DNA of 64,000 bases, taken from Trichobilharzia szidati. Taxonomy: Eukaryota; Platyhelminthes; Trematoda; Strigeidida; Schistosomatidae. Under the pieces are notes generated by a model that did not search any database, was not told the origin of the DNA, and saw only the letters and a list, made by a program, of their open reading frames with translations. The translations under genes and the position numbers were made by a program. The DNA is taken from the NCBI GenBank assembly GCA_944472155.2, contig OX235274.1, positions 35,152,052 through 35,216,051 on the forward strand, given 5' to 3'. Shown one piece after another: positions 36,755 to 48,540 of this stretch (the first letter of the stretch is position 1; every line of letters starts with the position of its first letter).

Positions 36755-38560
36755 AAGGTTTCAAACAATTAGTCCCTTTTTATAAATTTGGATAGTGTTA
36801 TTAGAAGACGGAGATTATCTGAAAAAGGATGTGATGTATTTGTGCTATACATTTCGAACAATCTGATCCCTCACACATTTACTTGTCAAGTCGATATATA
36901 TATGAAAAAGTTAAATTAAACAAAGTGACAAAAAAGGTTAAGAATGTTACCTTAAGTTTATGAATAGCTATAGCCTCAGCGTATTTCAATACGCTGTAGA
37001 AGTCAATTAGTCTCTAAACCTACAATCCATACCGACCCTAAGAAAAATGTTTTCATCAAATTACCATATAACGGGGAAATAAACAGTAGGATTTTGAGAC
37101 AAAGGTTGAATTCGATCATCCGTAGAACCTATTATGCAGCCCAGCTTGTAATTGTCGAAAAAGCTAAAAATATGCTGCACTGCAAACCTCAAAAGTGCAC
37201 AAGTGATTATGTCACATCCCACACTATTTACCAATTTTCGTGTGTGTGTGGTCACACATACATAGGAGGAGTAATCGCGCTTTGCATGTGAGGGTGGGAG
37301 AGCATATCCCAAAGTGGTTAGAAAACCAATAGATGCAGGTGTCAGACTACCAACTTCGTCTATAGCTAAACACCTAATCCAGATGAACCATAAGACTGAT
37401 GTTAACTCAGCCTTTAAGGTCATCTATAAAAACGGTTAAGGGCGCTTATGAAATACGCCGAGGCTATAGCTATTCATAAACTTAAATTCCCCTACCTGTG
37501 TATTCAAAAACAATTTACTATTACCTTGGTAATCCTTATTTGATTGGATTACCAAACGTTTGTGTTAATTATTCTTAAATCATGGAAAATTCCCATTGTA
37601 ACACATAGAAAATCAAAACAAATGATTCAGCGAAGAGACTCTTTTCAACGAATTTATCATCAAGCTGTACAATAGTATATAATATATTATATATATAGTT
37701 TTTAAGAAGTTATATCCGGTGAGGGAATTGAAACATGGGTGTGAATGCATGAAATAATAATAATATGAAATGCAATTAAAACTAAAATGTTTGTGGTTAT
37801 AATCGTAGTTAAATGTCAAGTGGCAAAGCAAATTAATGTCATATATACAATAATTCATAGGATGGATAGAACTTGAAAAAGGTGTGCAATTATAAGATTA
37901 GTAGACAAGTCGAAAAAATTAAAAACGTTACATAATATTGTGTGAAATTTAATAGCATAGAATTTAATGTTGCATAAAGCAATTGATTTAGAATGACAAG
38001 TGAAATAATACCGGGGACAATTAAAAGTGAGAGTAGTAATAGTAACAATTGAATTAATAAGGAAGAGTATACAAATTGAATAGACAAAAATGAAGAATTG
38101 GTAGAGCTAAAATATGATTGGGGACTACCATACTTTAGCATAGAGGGATTAAGACCATGAAAGTTGGAGGGGTTGAACGAACTTTTTCTGTACACAGAGA
38201 TCTGGCTTTTCTGTTTCGATAGCCAAAGCTTCAGCAATACAGATGAGTCGGGTACGTAGGGATTTGGGTAGATTACTCTTTGCCTTGTAGATGACTTTGA
38301 AGGCGGAGGCTATAGAGATAGGGTGATCATTATCGACCAGATGTTCAATGATCGCGCTTCTTATTGCTCCACTACCACCTTTTCTTAATTCTTTTTTTGT
38401 CACTTTGTTTAATTTAACATTTTCATATATATCGACTTGACAAGTAAATGTGTGCGGGATCAGATTGTTCGAAATGTATAGCGCAAATACATCACATTAT
38501 TTTTCAGATAATCTCCGTCTTCTAATAACGCTATCCAAACTAAGGTTTCCTCATATTTTG
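36755..38560. mobile_element. Two PLE fragments in a large inverted arrangement
   Basis: Outer arms 36755-36945 and 38395-38560 are inverted copies (AACTAAGGTTTC, GAAGACGGAGATTATCTGAAAAA, TACTTGTCAAGTCGATATATAT, AAATTAAACAAAGTGAC). The left half, + strand 37060-37540, encodes LNSIIRRTYYAAQLV and YQFSCVCGHTYIG, then after frameshifts AEAIAIHKLKFPYLCIQKQF. The right half, - strand 38400-37610, encodes RSAIIEHLVDNDHPISIASAFKVIYKAKSNL and EALAIETEKPDLCVQKKFVQPLQLSW, plus the terminal repeat (GATTCAGCGAAGAGACTC). Confidence 0.75.
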
Positions 38561-38990
38561 TATACTCTAGTAGTTTGTGACGCGATTGTACCCTTGACAG
38601 AACCCAGCACCGTACCTTCTGTTCACTGGTTTTAGATGGTCCATATTATTCTAACTCATGTTAAGGTACTCACATCGTAGCATCATAGTCTTAAGTTATT
38701 ATCCTTCATAAGGCTACAGATGAGTGAAATAAGTGTCCAGTGTTATATATTTCTCAATGATTCTTGGTAAATTCTACCTATATTCTTTTAAAGAAAGATC
38801 TCAGTACTGTAGTTATTGTGTTATTTTATCTGATCCGTAGTGGTGACTGCTTTCATTGGTACTAATAATGTACAGTAGCACTTGTAGGATGTAACAGGCG
38901 TATTTCTGATAGGTGGCATGCCACTTAAAATGTATACAGACTTTCTATTTTTTCTTTAGTCTCATTTATTAATCGTTCCTTGTGTCGCGA
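38561..38990. other. Unassigned sequence
   Basis: No feature recognised. Confidence 0.3.
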
Positions 38991-38994
38991 GAAG

Positions 38995-39645
38995 GAAAAA
39001 TAAGGCTTCATGGCCATTGAGAGTGGAAGACATGAACAGGCTGGCTAGCTGTCTTTGATCATAGGTGTCTGTGTTCTGTTTCTGTGTGAAGTGGTATAGT
39101 TGGGTAAGCAGTACTGAGGTTAGGTGTCGATTGCTAGGTAAGGAGGGAAAATCACTCGTCGAGGCTGTGAAGTTAAATCGACTGAGATGGTTAGGACATG
39201 TGTTACGTATGCCTAGTCATCGCCTTCCTCGACGGGCAATGTTAGCTGATATAGGGTCAGGCTGGAAAAGAGCCACTGGTGGCCAAATCAAAACATGGCT
39301 TAATCAGTCAATGAAATCCACAACAGTTCGTTTAAGCCAGCCAGTCACGTAGGGAGGTGTGGATTTCCTGACTGGTTGGGGTCCATGGGATGGTAATTAC
39401 CAAAGGCTGGAGACAATGGTGATATGGCTCAAAATCATCTTTAATGGGTGGCGCAGATGCTCTCACTCTTTGTGACTTATAATTTCTAATGAAACTATAT
39501 TGTTCTTTGTTGTTTCTATTCCTTCTGTCTCATATCTCTATTTTGCATTTCTTCTCTTGCTTTGTGTGCTACATGGAGGGAGAGTGGCGACTTGAACTGC
39601 TGCACATCTGTGCAAAGTTCTATGTTGAAAACAGATATAAGGCTT
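38995..39645 (+). mobile_element. Family B non-LTR 3' fragment
   Basis: Frames read WPLRVEDMNRL, VKWYSWVSSTEVRCRLLGKEGKSLVEAVKLNRLRWLGHVLRMP and RRAMLADIGSGWKRATGGQIKTW, then the 3' UTR to TGTGCAAAGTTCTATGTTGAAAACAGA. One frameshift near 39055. Confidence 0.82.
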
Positions 39646-40360
39646 TAACATCACATCCGTACCGTATTCTGTTGTCAGTTCCAACTGGCTCAGCCACTGC
39701 CCACTAGCTTTCATTTCCTCCTATGGTCTCGATGCCATCCTGGGATGGCCAAAGTATCGCTTCCCACTAGGCTTCTATCCGAGGGCCTGCCATGTAATGT
39801 TACTTAGTGGTCTCCTTAGTGTTTGCATAATCCATTTCATTTTGCATATTTATTGAACATTAGGTTCTTACCTGAAAATGTTTCTTTTTTTCTCTCTCTC
39901 TCTTACTTTTCCACGTTTTGAAAAAAAATATGTAGTGAATCCCAAGAATACACGATAAAAGTAGTACTAATTTAACTTGATACGAGTCGTCTAATTTGTT
40001 TATTAGTACTTGTTTTAAGTATCTCAAGCAGAACGTGTGACTCCTTGAGATCTTCTCTCATGTGTGTAACCCTTATGAACAAAAATAGCGATTGTATAGT
40101 GAGTGCGTGGGTGACTGCATTATACAACTGATTAATAATTAAGATTTCTACTGCAACGTGATTAGTGTAATATTCATATAAGTATAAAACGTGGACACTA
40201 TTGTGGTAGAGTATAACTCCATTATGGATGAGATTTTATTTTGATAAACTGTCACACAGTATGTGTAGTGTTATACAGTAAGTAATATTAACTGATGCGA
40301 CCACACGCTTCGAGCACAAACTATTATTACCACTCATAATCACATCAAGTCACTCACTCA
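39646..40360. other. RTE-like scrap followed by unassigned sequence
   Basis: 39690-39880 has CTCAGCCACTGCCCACTAGCTTTCATTTCCTCC and CTTCCCACTAGGCTT..TCCGAGGGCCTG..ATGTAATGT, resembling the RTE 3' region in reverse. The remainder is unassigned. Confidence 0.4.
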
Positions 40361-40364
40361 CTCG

Positions 40365-40600
40365 GTGGCATAGCGGATAGGACGCTCGCCGACCATGCAC
40401 ATGGTCCGGGGTTCGATCCCCGGCCGACGCACTCCTTTACCTCGCTAAGCCAGAAATAATGCTGGTGAAGAGGAAAGGTTGGGCATAAGGCTAGCAACCT
40501 CATCCTGTAAAATAAACACTGCTACAGAAACTTCAAGCCACTAGCTTGAAGCGCTATGTTCCACTGGGGAACGTGAAGGAAAGAAAAAAAGGTTCTTAGC
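40365..40600 (+). mobile_element. tRNA-derived SINE
   Basis: The head TGGCATAGCGGATAGGACGC...GGTTCGATCCCCGGCCGACGCAC has both boxes and the same GCCGACCATGCACATGGTC middle as SINE-B. The body differs: GGTGAAGAGGAAAGGTTGGGC, CTAGCAACCTCATCCTGTAAAAT, CTGCTACAGAAACTTCAAGC, as in SINE-D. So it is a chimera of the SINE-B head with the SINE-D body. Confidence 0.75.
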
Positions 40601-41144
40601 TGGTTTGCTATCCGTCAGAGGTCCTTGTTTCTTAACATTTCCGGCTGACCAACCATCTCAGCTCTAGTACTGGTCTTGATCGAAATTTGCAGTAGCCCTT
40701 TGAAAATATGATTGTTGACGCGCCAATACTTTGTACCATATAGAAGTGTTGACTTGAAATTACTGTTCGAAATTTGGATCTTCTTCCTTGTGCTGTAGAT
40801 CTTCCGGCTGATATCGAAGTACTGAACGCTTATCTTTCTTTTCCAATCTGGGGTTCGACGTTTTTGTCCGTGCAGCCTGTAGTTGCAGAGGTATACGAAA
40901 GAGACGACTTTATTTAGTTTGGATATTTAGGCTAAATGACGTACAAATTATCTAAAAAATCCCTCATGATCCAGTTCACCACAATTAGATAGAGTGATGG
41001 TAATAGTAAACAGCTTAGTATTACTCCCGTGACACTTCGATGAGTTTTCCGTTTTGAATTTCGCGATTTGTGACATCATGTCATAGCTTTTGAATGAGGC
41101 TTCTGAATGTTTGCGGTACTGGACTTCGTAATATTGAAGCGGTT

Positions 41145-41152
41145 TCCTAATT
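41145..41152. repeat. Target-site duplication of PLE in R9 (left)
   Basis: TCCTAATT, repeated at 42263-42270. Short, but supported by the restored RTE alignment. Confidence 0.65.
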
Positions 41153-42262
41153 GAAAACATTTATTTCTCGATACGAATTTAAAACAAGCAATAAAGGTTA
41201 ATAAAGCAGGATGATTTAATGAATTCATCAAATTTCGGTAGAACTCGTCAGCTGAATACTCTACATACACGGATATTTATAATCTTGAAATTACATTGGG
41301 AGATATAAGACTGATAAGTAAATTGAATTAGTCATGCAGAAAGACAGGTGCGAATGTTTTCCAAGTCATGTTCAAATAGATAAGGGGAGAGAGAGTATGA
41401 GAGATCAAAATTAAGATAAATTGCATTACGCTTCAATTACATCACTTAGATAAACAATTAGTCATTCGAGAATATATCAAGAATTACAAACAGAGTAATA
41501 TCAATAGTAATAGTTATAATGATAGTAATGTTGAAGTAAGACGCGATAATGCTACTGATAAAGGATAGTTTTAAATGAATCAAGAATAATAATAAGAGGT
41601 AGAATAATAAGTAAAACGTATTACCATGGTAGATTCAGAGTCACGACCATCTCCTTTTGTACACAAAGACCTGGTTTATAAACTCGAATTGCACAAACCG
41701 CTGCAATTGCAAGCATCTTCTTGTTTCTTTGCCTGTTGACAATACTGAATGACTTGACCGCGTCGATATCATGTCCGTAATCCACAAGATGTTTTGTTAT
41801 TGAGGATTTTGGCACTTTGCACTCAGCTGTTTTCAACCATTTTGGCAAATGCTCCATCATGCGAGTTGACAATCGCCTTTCTGTACGACTTATGTATTTG
41901 CTTCCACAAACACACTCAAATTGATATACGCAGTTTGAAGTGTCGAGGATTGGCGAGTACTGGTCTTTCCCAGATTGTTGAAGCACTCGCTTAGTGGTGT
42001 TAAGGAAAACAAGTTTTGCAGCATAATAAGTTCTCTTGATAGCTTTATCGAGTCTTCGTTTGACTGCTTCCTGTATATCATCTCCTTTGAATGGCAAACT
42101 GATATATACAGTTTTCTTTGGAACTTTTTGGATAGTTTTGCAGGGGATAATTTCTTTAGATTATTTATTAATGAACTTCTCAGGGTATCCATTCTTAGAT
42201 AAAATATCCTTCAGAGCTTTTATTTCATGCCCAATAGTACTGTCAGAACAAATTTCCCGTGC
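41153..42262 (-). mobile_element. PLE copy inside RTE R9
   Basis: The open frame 42097-41621 (158 codons) encodes the linker (KGDDIQEAVKRRLDKAIKRTYYAAKLVFLNTTKR, in two parts around the KR..YY motif) and a GIY-YIG endonuclease: YQFECVCGSKYISRTERRLSTRMMEHLP, HLVDYGHD and IRVYKPGLCVQK. YIG reads YIS, a change in the signature. It ends NLPW. The terminal repeat 41153-41620 carries the hammerhead region. The RT is truncated. Confidence 0.88.
41206..41256 (-). ncRNA. PLE hammerhead motif with 3-base insertion
   Basis: Core CTGACGA and GAA are intact on the - strand, but ATC is duplicated at the cleavage junction (AAATCATCCTG), which shifts stem I pairing. Confidence 0.55.
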
Positions 42263-43455
42263 TCCTAATTATTTCATGGTCCATGCTGTCTAATTTTTTT
42301 TCAGAGTCGATAAAGTTTTAGTAGAGATTTGACTATCATTGTAGGCTGTGTTTGTTGATGGTGAGTAGTGCTGTATTTGAATTGTTTCTCCTGAATCCAA
42401 TACATTTGAAGAGACGTCGTCCATGAAACACATATTTCAGGACTATGCGGTTTAATACTTTGTCTCGGGTTTACAAGATCACGAATATGAGTCGGTTTTG
42501 TGTAGATTTAAGTCTCTCTTCTTTGGCAGTCTGACAAGTTATCCTTTATTCTTATCGCCAGGTGCTTTTCCTTCCGCACCCTATGAAGCAGTAGTGTGAG
42601 CATGTTCGTTTATGTCTCTGATTCCGTTTTTAGTGCAGGTCTTGATGCGTTTTTCGCGTTTTTAGTAACTCTGTTTCCTTCAGGAGTTCTGTTTTTGTCG
42701 GAGGGTTGACATTCATGTCTGTTGCTGTTGGTATTTGTGGACTTCAAGAATCATTCGAAGTGATGAGCGAAGCGTTTCTTCTGTTCCACCTCTTTGGTAA
42801 TTGGGTTTCCTTCAGTATCTGTCATAAGCTACACCTGAATTAATCTCTTCTCAGATGACGATGTGTTTATCTGGCTGAGAGTTTTGAGATCTCTCTTACC
42901 TGACACCTGTTTTGCTTCAGTTTCCAGTATGTTGTAAAAGTTCTAGCACTCTTCTTCACTTAGTTGTGAAGTACGATGTGGATTATACTCAGCTTGTGCT
43001 TCCTTTGTTCATCCATGAACTCGTTCATATCCTGCTTCTCCATCCTTTTTTCTTTTACTTAACTTCCAGGTGTCTGTAGGAAGTCATTCCTTGTCCTTCC
43101 CCTTACTGTCTAAGGTGTTTACACAGATCTCCATCTGTATCACTTTCACAGGGTTCCAGTGTTCTTCCACGCAGGTTCGTCGGGTGATGTTGCTCAATAT
43201 CGCTGAATTTCTCCTGATGACATCCTTTGTAGAATCATTCTTCAGTTTTTTTAATGTTGAACTTGAATTATGAACTAATTCCAGCTTCTTTGAAGACTTC
43301 CAACTTGATCTTAAAAGTTCTTTTGATTAGTTAGCTATCTGAACCTTCATGTACTCATTTCGTGATTCTTATGTTCAGTGAGATGTGTCCAAGTGACATA
43401 TTGCCTTGATGACTTCCCGAAGGTTTCACTCGTGGGTGTCATCCATCCTTGAATT

Positions 43456-44200
43456 AAGGAGTCTTCCGGACTCTCCTAGAGAATAAGTTTCTCGTCTGTA
43501 CTTGACGTTTCATTAGCGGTGAGTTTGCTTTTCACGGGTTGGTGGTGTTGGTAGCCCAACTTCCCCTCTTTTCCAAGATTAGGACCGGCTATTGAAATAG
43601 ATAAGATTTTCTAAATTACACTGTGCACTGCAATATACCTATCGAAGGACAAAATAACCGTTAAGAATGACATCAGGTTACTATCGCCGATGCTTTTAAA
43701 ATCAGTCAGTACCATCTAACTCTGTATCCTGAAAAACACATCTTTGTTTGCTTCAGATTACTTTTTGAAAGTCATATGTGTGGTTATTAAGACGGTCTTT
43801 TAAGGTTATTTCGTGATTTTTCTAAGTTCAAAAGGAATAAACGGTAATCTACACAAGAAGATATGGTATTATGGTATTACATGGTGTTTAAGCGCTTGCA
43901 ATACAGATTTATAGTAATCATATTCAGAGGCTGTACAATCGTATTTATACTTACAAAAATATATAGTGGTCTATTATTGAGTAATAAGGTAGGCGGTGAC
44001 ATAATTGATATAATTACTCAGAAGTGGCTTTAGAAGTGAAAAATAAAAGTTGTAACTTATGTGTTACTCAACGGCGCAAAGTTAGAAATTTCATAAGGTT
44101 AAAATTGCGATTGAGTGAGAAGAAAGGTAGTAGTTGAGTGTCAATTTAACAAGTAAGAAGAGGGTGTGTAATGTACAGAAGGAGTATCTTCCAGTATCTT
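43456..44200. other. Mostly unassigned, with a PLE terminal scrap
   Basis: GAGGCTGTACAATCGTATTTATACTTAC at about 43930-43960 resembles PLE terminal repeats. The rest is not recognised. Confidence 0.35.
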
Positions 44201-44686
44201 CCTATCGGCTCCTGTCTTCTCACTCCCTGTACACAGTCTAACGCATAATCTAGTCCACTACAATTAAAAATATCATCGGTGATAGTCGGCAGGTTGTCTT
44301 GTCTGTCTTACTCTTGTATTCACTTCGAACGCCTCACTGAATTATGCGTTGTGTATCATCTGACACGTGGCAGTGTCATATAGCCAGCTGTTGAATGAGG
44401 TTGATGAAGAGCACCATAGTGTCGAAGTAGTTTCCAAATAACCTCGTGGTCAACGCTGTCGAAAGTCTTTTCAATGTTGTCGAAATTGAGATTGAGATTT
44501 GACTGCCATTCCATATCTTGTTTAATGATGATGTGTCGAATTGCAATTTGATCAACACATGATTTACCTGTTCTGAATCCAGATTGTTCCGGTAGGGCAG
44601 AGTTCTGCATCCACTGCATCTTTTATTCTCTCCCTGATGATGCAACTTAGTATTTTGCTTGGCGTGGACGAGAGCTGTTGAACAGA

Positions 44687-44695
44687 CCTAAGTTT
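44687..44695. repeat. Target-site duplication of PLE in R8 (left)
   Basis: CCTAAGTTT, repeated at 45384-45392. Confidence 0.75.
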
Positions 44696-45383
44696 GAACA
44701 ACAGTTGTACCAGGATAATATGAGCTCATCTTTTATTATTTTGAGGATTCTTTTCCACTGGTTACAACCTGAACATTAAAGATTTGAACATACTTTTCAC
44801 GATCACAAGGAGTAATTGGTAGGAACTGAAAGTAACATTAGTCCGGAATGATTTAACTAATTAAGAGTTACAAACACTGACTATTTATAGAATAATTAGA
44901 CAATTAGGCTTGGAAACAAAAGCAGAGTTGCATATAGAAACAAGGTTTAGCTAGAAAGAGCATAACAAAAAGTGGATTACGTAACTAAAGAAAATGTTTT
45001 ATCTAATAGCCAATAGAAAAAAAAGAAAAGAACAAGATAGGGTGAGTCATGTTTAGATGAGAGAGTAGAGTTTTCTAAAACAAGAAAAAGGGTGACTCAT
45101 AAAAGTTGTATATTTTGTTATCACCAGGGCAGTGCAAGATTCACCACTGTCTCTTTCTGAGTACATAGATTTGGTTTAAGTCGTTTGATAGCAATTGCTT
45201 CAGCAAAGCGTAGCAAGCTAGGTTTCTTTTGCTTGTTGATTATTTTGAACGACTTCAGGTTGTCTACAATATGACCAGTGTCTAATAGATGACGCGCAAT
45301 CGCACTGTTTAATGCTTGTGGACCTTTCAGTCTCAGGCTTATAATCTACTTTGTTTGGTTTGCTTATGTGAGTTGTTTGAAGG
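44696..45383 (-). mobile_element. PLE fragment inside RTE R8
   Basis: On the - strand at about 45330-45130 it encodes GHIVDNLKSFKIINKQKK, AEAIAIKRLKPNLCTQKETVV and a terminal LPW-like end. Only the endonuclease C-terminus and 3' terminal sequence remain. Confidence 0.78.
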
Positions 45384-45490
45384 CCTAAGTTTCCCTACTT
45401 TGATAGTTTGATAAGGTACCATTTCTTCCAACCATCAGGTACCTTTTCCTTCCTTCCAAAAGTTTTGAGTATATCCTCTACTTTGCTAAT

Positions 45491-45910
45491 CAAGATTGTA
45501 TTTAACTAATTCTTACTTATATTAGCTTTATGTAATACTAACTAACCTATAGGATTTACGTGTAATCTTTAAGAATATAGTGTGATTTCTTATTTGTAAG
45601 TTGTACAAAGGGTGTCTGTTAACACGAATATATTTCACATTCACTAAATTAATAAAAACAATCCAAAATTATGCTATTTTATCACATGAATATCGATTAT
45701 TTTATTTTTAAGACTTGATTCATATGTAGTATTTGGTTTTCCTAGACAACATGGTAATCTGAATGCATCTTACATCCGGTAAATTATTAAAAATAATACT
45801 TAATGATATCATCTTGTCACACACAAAAATATTGATTATTTTTTAAATTTATTTCACATTTCATATTTTGTTTCGCTAGACAACATTTATTTCGAAGTCA
45901 TTCTGCAATA
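45491..45910. other. Unassigned AT-rich sequence
   Basis: Contains an approximate direct repeat (GATTATTTTAT...TTTTCCTAGACAACAT and GATTATTTTTTAA...TTTCGCTAGACAACAT, 45700-45760 and 45832-45890). No gene. Confidence 0.4.
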
Positions 45911-45929
45911 TTTTACTAGTTAGTGATGT

Positions 45930-46430
45930 TTATGTCAGTCTTGTTGGGTTACAACCGATTCAAGAACCATCAGGTGTTAGTTTGTAGGTATTTTGTTGGT
46001 TTCAATTTCGATCACGGCGGATTGTTAACAGTTAGTGGACCACTGAAAACCAGCGGGGAGTATTGGACAGCTGTTTCGTTCTATTTTGAGAGCCTTCATC
46101 AGTACGTGACTCGAAGGGCCTGGGTTCGACTCCCAGTGGGGTCATAGCTGCATTCTCTTGAAGAGTGTCAAACGAGTAGGACGAAATAGCTGTCTAGTAA
46201 TTCCTGCTGGTTTTCAATGGTCCGCTAATTGGTATCAATCTGCCGTGATCAAACTTGGGACCAATCAAAACCCTGAAAACTAGAAAATTAATCTGTTACT
46301 CATTAGTGACTTACTCCAGGACGAAATTGAGTGAAGTTCCAGGGAGAAGTCGTGACCAGTGGGTTCCACAAGGGTGAGTGTGAAGACAAACACTGGCCAA
46401 TGACGTTGGCTGGTAGTTGTGCTAAAAATC
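45930..46430. mobile_element. SINE-A head-to-head inverted pair plus partial copy
   Basis: 45930-46140 reverse copy with a CTGGGTTCGACTCCCAG box. 46142-46290 forward copy (GAAGAGTGTCAAACGAGTAGGACGAAATAGCTGTC). 46320-46430 is the 5' half of a further forward copy (GAAGTCGTGACCAGTGGG, GTGTGAAGACAAACAC). Confidence 0.75.
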
Positions 46431-46469
46431 GCCGATTTTAGCGTTATAATGATGTTGCATTGTCTTTAA

Positions 46470-48117
46470 ATTTATTATTATTATTATTGTATCCTTTAAT
46501 TCCTAGAAGAACATAGGGCTTCAGCCGTGCGTCTCCACTGCGTTCGGTTCTCTGCTAGAGTCTTCACCTGGCTCCAGGTCTGTCCACACGTTTTCATCTC
46601 CTCTTCACATGACCGCCTCCAAGTCACCCTTGCACTGACGACCAACTCGCCGCTTCCCTTTCGGGTTCCACTTGAGCAATGGCTTGTCTAGTGAAGACAC
46701 TTGATGGTTTCCTCAGAGGAGTATGGCCAATCCACCAACTGCATTTCTTCCTGTCTATTTGTTTCACAATCGGTTCCTGGTTGGTTTGCTCATTGCCAGA
46801 GATCTCTGTTGCTGATCTTCTCTGACCGGCCATGTGATCTTGAGTGGTATTGAGCGAAGACAACTGTTAATGAAGGTCTGTAGTTTGCTTGAGATGCTCT
46901 TCATGACGCGCCAAGTCTCTGATCTATCCGTATAGTAGCGCTGACTTCACATTGGAGTTGAAAATCCGGATCTTATTTTTGATGCTGAGTGCTGTTGACC
47001 TCCACACAGACTTGAGAGAAATGAAAGCTTGTCTTGCTTCTCCGATTCTCGCTTTGATATCCTCGTCAGTTCCGCCTGTAGTTGAAACGATGCTCCCCAG
47101 GTATGTATGTGAAGGAGGTTGTTTCTTTCAGGTTCCTCCCATTTATTCTGATTGTTGTCTGTTGTTGTTGCTGTTGGTGGTGGTGTTGCCCAGGAATCTT
47201 CATCACCACTGTTTTCTCTATGTTCACCTGAACTCCTTCCTGTATTTGATGCTTCTTCCGCCAACTTGTCGCTTTTCGCTTGCATATCTTCCAGTTTGTG
47301 GAAAATTCAGACATATATCACCGGCGAAGTCGAGATCCTCCAAGTTTTCTGTGTGAGTCCATTTTATGTCTGTTTCCTCATTGCCCGTTGTTTGTCGCAT
47401 TATCCAATCTACTGCAATCAGGAAAATCATTACCATATTTTCATACCCACTCTTCCTGTTTATTTTGTTATTTTACTATTTCTACATATTTAATCCCTGA
47501 TTGCATAAACAATTATTCATCATATTAGTTTTTTATCCAAACATCCTGTATATTTTGTTATTTCTTCATTTCTAACCCCCAATCGCACAATGGCAATCTT
47601 CTTAGTTATTATGCTACTTTGTTTGAGTTTTACCCATCCCCCTGTTTGTTATGTCATTTTAATTCCTAATTGTAATTTTTATTAATTTGACCCCTAACCA
47701 GAAATTATTCTGGAACTTCCCTATCCATTTGATATACAGCCTAGATGATAACTTCGTCGAAAAGAAAATTTTCTTCGCTGCAATTGTCTTTTCATTGGCG
47801 ATAGTAGGCAGCCAGCTTGTCTTACTCCTGTCCTCACTTCGAAGGATTCCGTAAGTTTCCCGTTGTGGATTACTTGGCATGCAGCATTGTCGTACAGCTG
47901 TTGGATGAGATATATAATTGTCGGTGGCACCCTATAGTAGCGAAGTGGTTGCCAAAGCACCTCTCTGTCAACGCTGTTGAAGGCCTTTTCAAAGTCGATG
48001 AAGTTGAGATAGAAAGGTGACTGCCATTCCAAGCTTTGTTTAATGATGATCTGTAATGTGGCGATCTGATCAATGTATGACTTGTTTCTCCTGAATCCAG
48101 CCTGTTCCGGTCAAAGT
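46470..48117 (-). mobile_element. RTE copy R5 with inserted PLE terminal fragment
   Basis: Reverse-strand RTE of the R4/R6 subfamily. It has FEVRTGVRQAGCLLSP and NFIDFEKAFNSVDREVLW (48030-47800), NEETDIKWTHTENLEDLDFAGDICL (FADD changed to FAGD, near 47330), and C-terminal remnants to the simple tail at 46470. About 47430-47795 is foreign to RTE and ends in a PLE-like terminus (ACAGCCT...TTCGTCGAAAAGAAAATTTTCTTCGCTGCAATT). Confidence 0.82.
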
Positions 48118-48527
48118 TTAATATATGTTCGTATTCTCCAGCAATCCAAGTTTCTGCTTCTTTTTCAATCACCACTTATTACGCCTGTATCAGTTTGTCA
48201 AACCAAGGCTATGTGACCATATATATTATGTTATCATCGTTATCCCATTTAGTTCCAGCTGGAACATAAGTCTTAAGAAGCTCTTCTCCATTTTCTGTCG
48301 TCCTCTACAATCCTCTTCAGCTGGCTCCACAGTTGACGATAAGCTTTCATTACCTAAGACAATATCCTCCATGTCATCATGGGATACATACCCAACGACT
48401 TGATTCCCATTCACCTTCCATTCAATCGATGGCCTGCATTACGCGACGTCATTCAAGGTTCTCCTCAGCGTGTTTCCGATCAATCTCCATTTCCTTCAGA
48501 ATATCTGTTGAGAAACAGTTTCTTGAT

Positions 48528-48540
48528 TGGAAACATTTAT
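48528..48540. repeat. Target-site duplication of PLE in R10 (left)
   Basis: GTTTCTTGATTGG, perfectly repeated at 49909-49921. Confidence 0.88.

Larger units (their letters stand above)
40605..43455 (-). mobile_element. RTE copy R9, old, split by a PLE
   Basis: Reverse-strand RTE remnants at 40605-41144 and 42271-43455, continuous with each other at the site TTTCC.AATTA.TTC (consensus near 8050 of R1) once the PLE is removed. 42271-42700 corresponds to the RT core and 42700-43455 to the more 5' coding region. Heavily decayed. Confidence 0.7.
44205..45490 (-). mobile_element. RTE copy R8 split by a PLE
   Basis: Reverse-strand RT pieces at 44205-44686: EQSGFRTGKSCVDQI, EWQSNLNLNFDNIEKTFDSVDHEVIWKLLRHYG. 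The continuation is at 45393-45490 (…GTACCTTTTCCTTCCTTCCAAAAG, the KEGKVP block). The PLE 44696-45383 lies between. Confidence 0.8.

Noticed and set aside
40370..40432. tRNA gene with good A and B boxes
   Set aside because: Same head occurs in dispersed repeats and the anticodon arm does not form a standard 5 bp stem with a 7-base loop.
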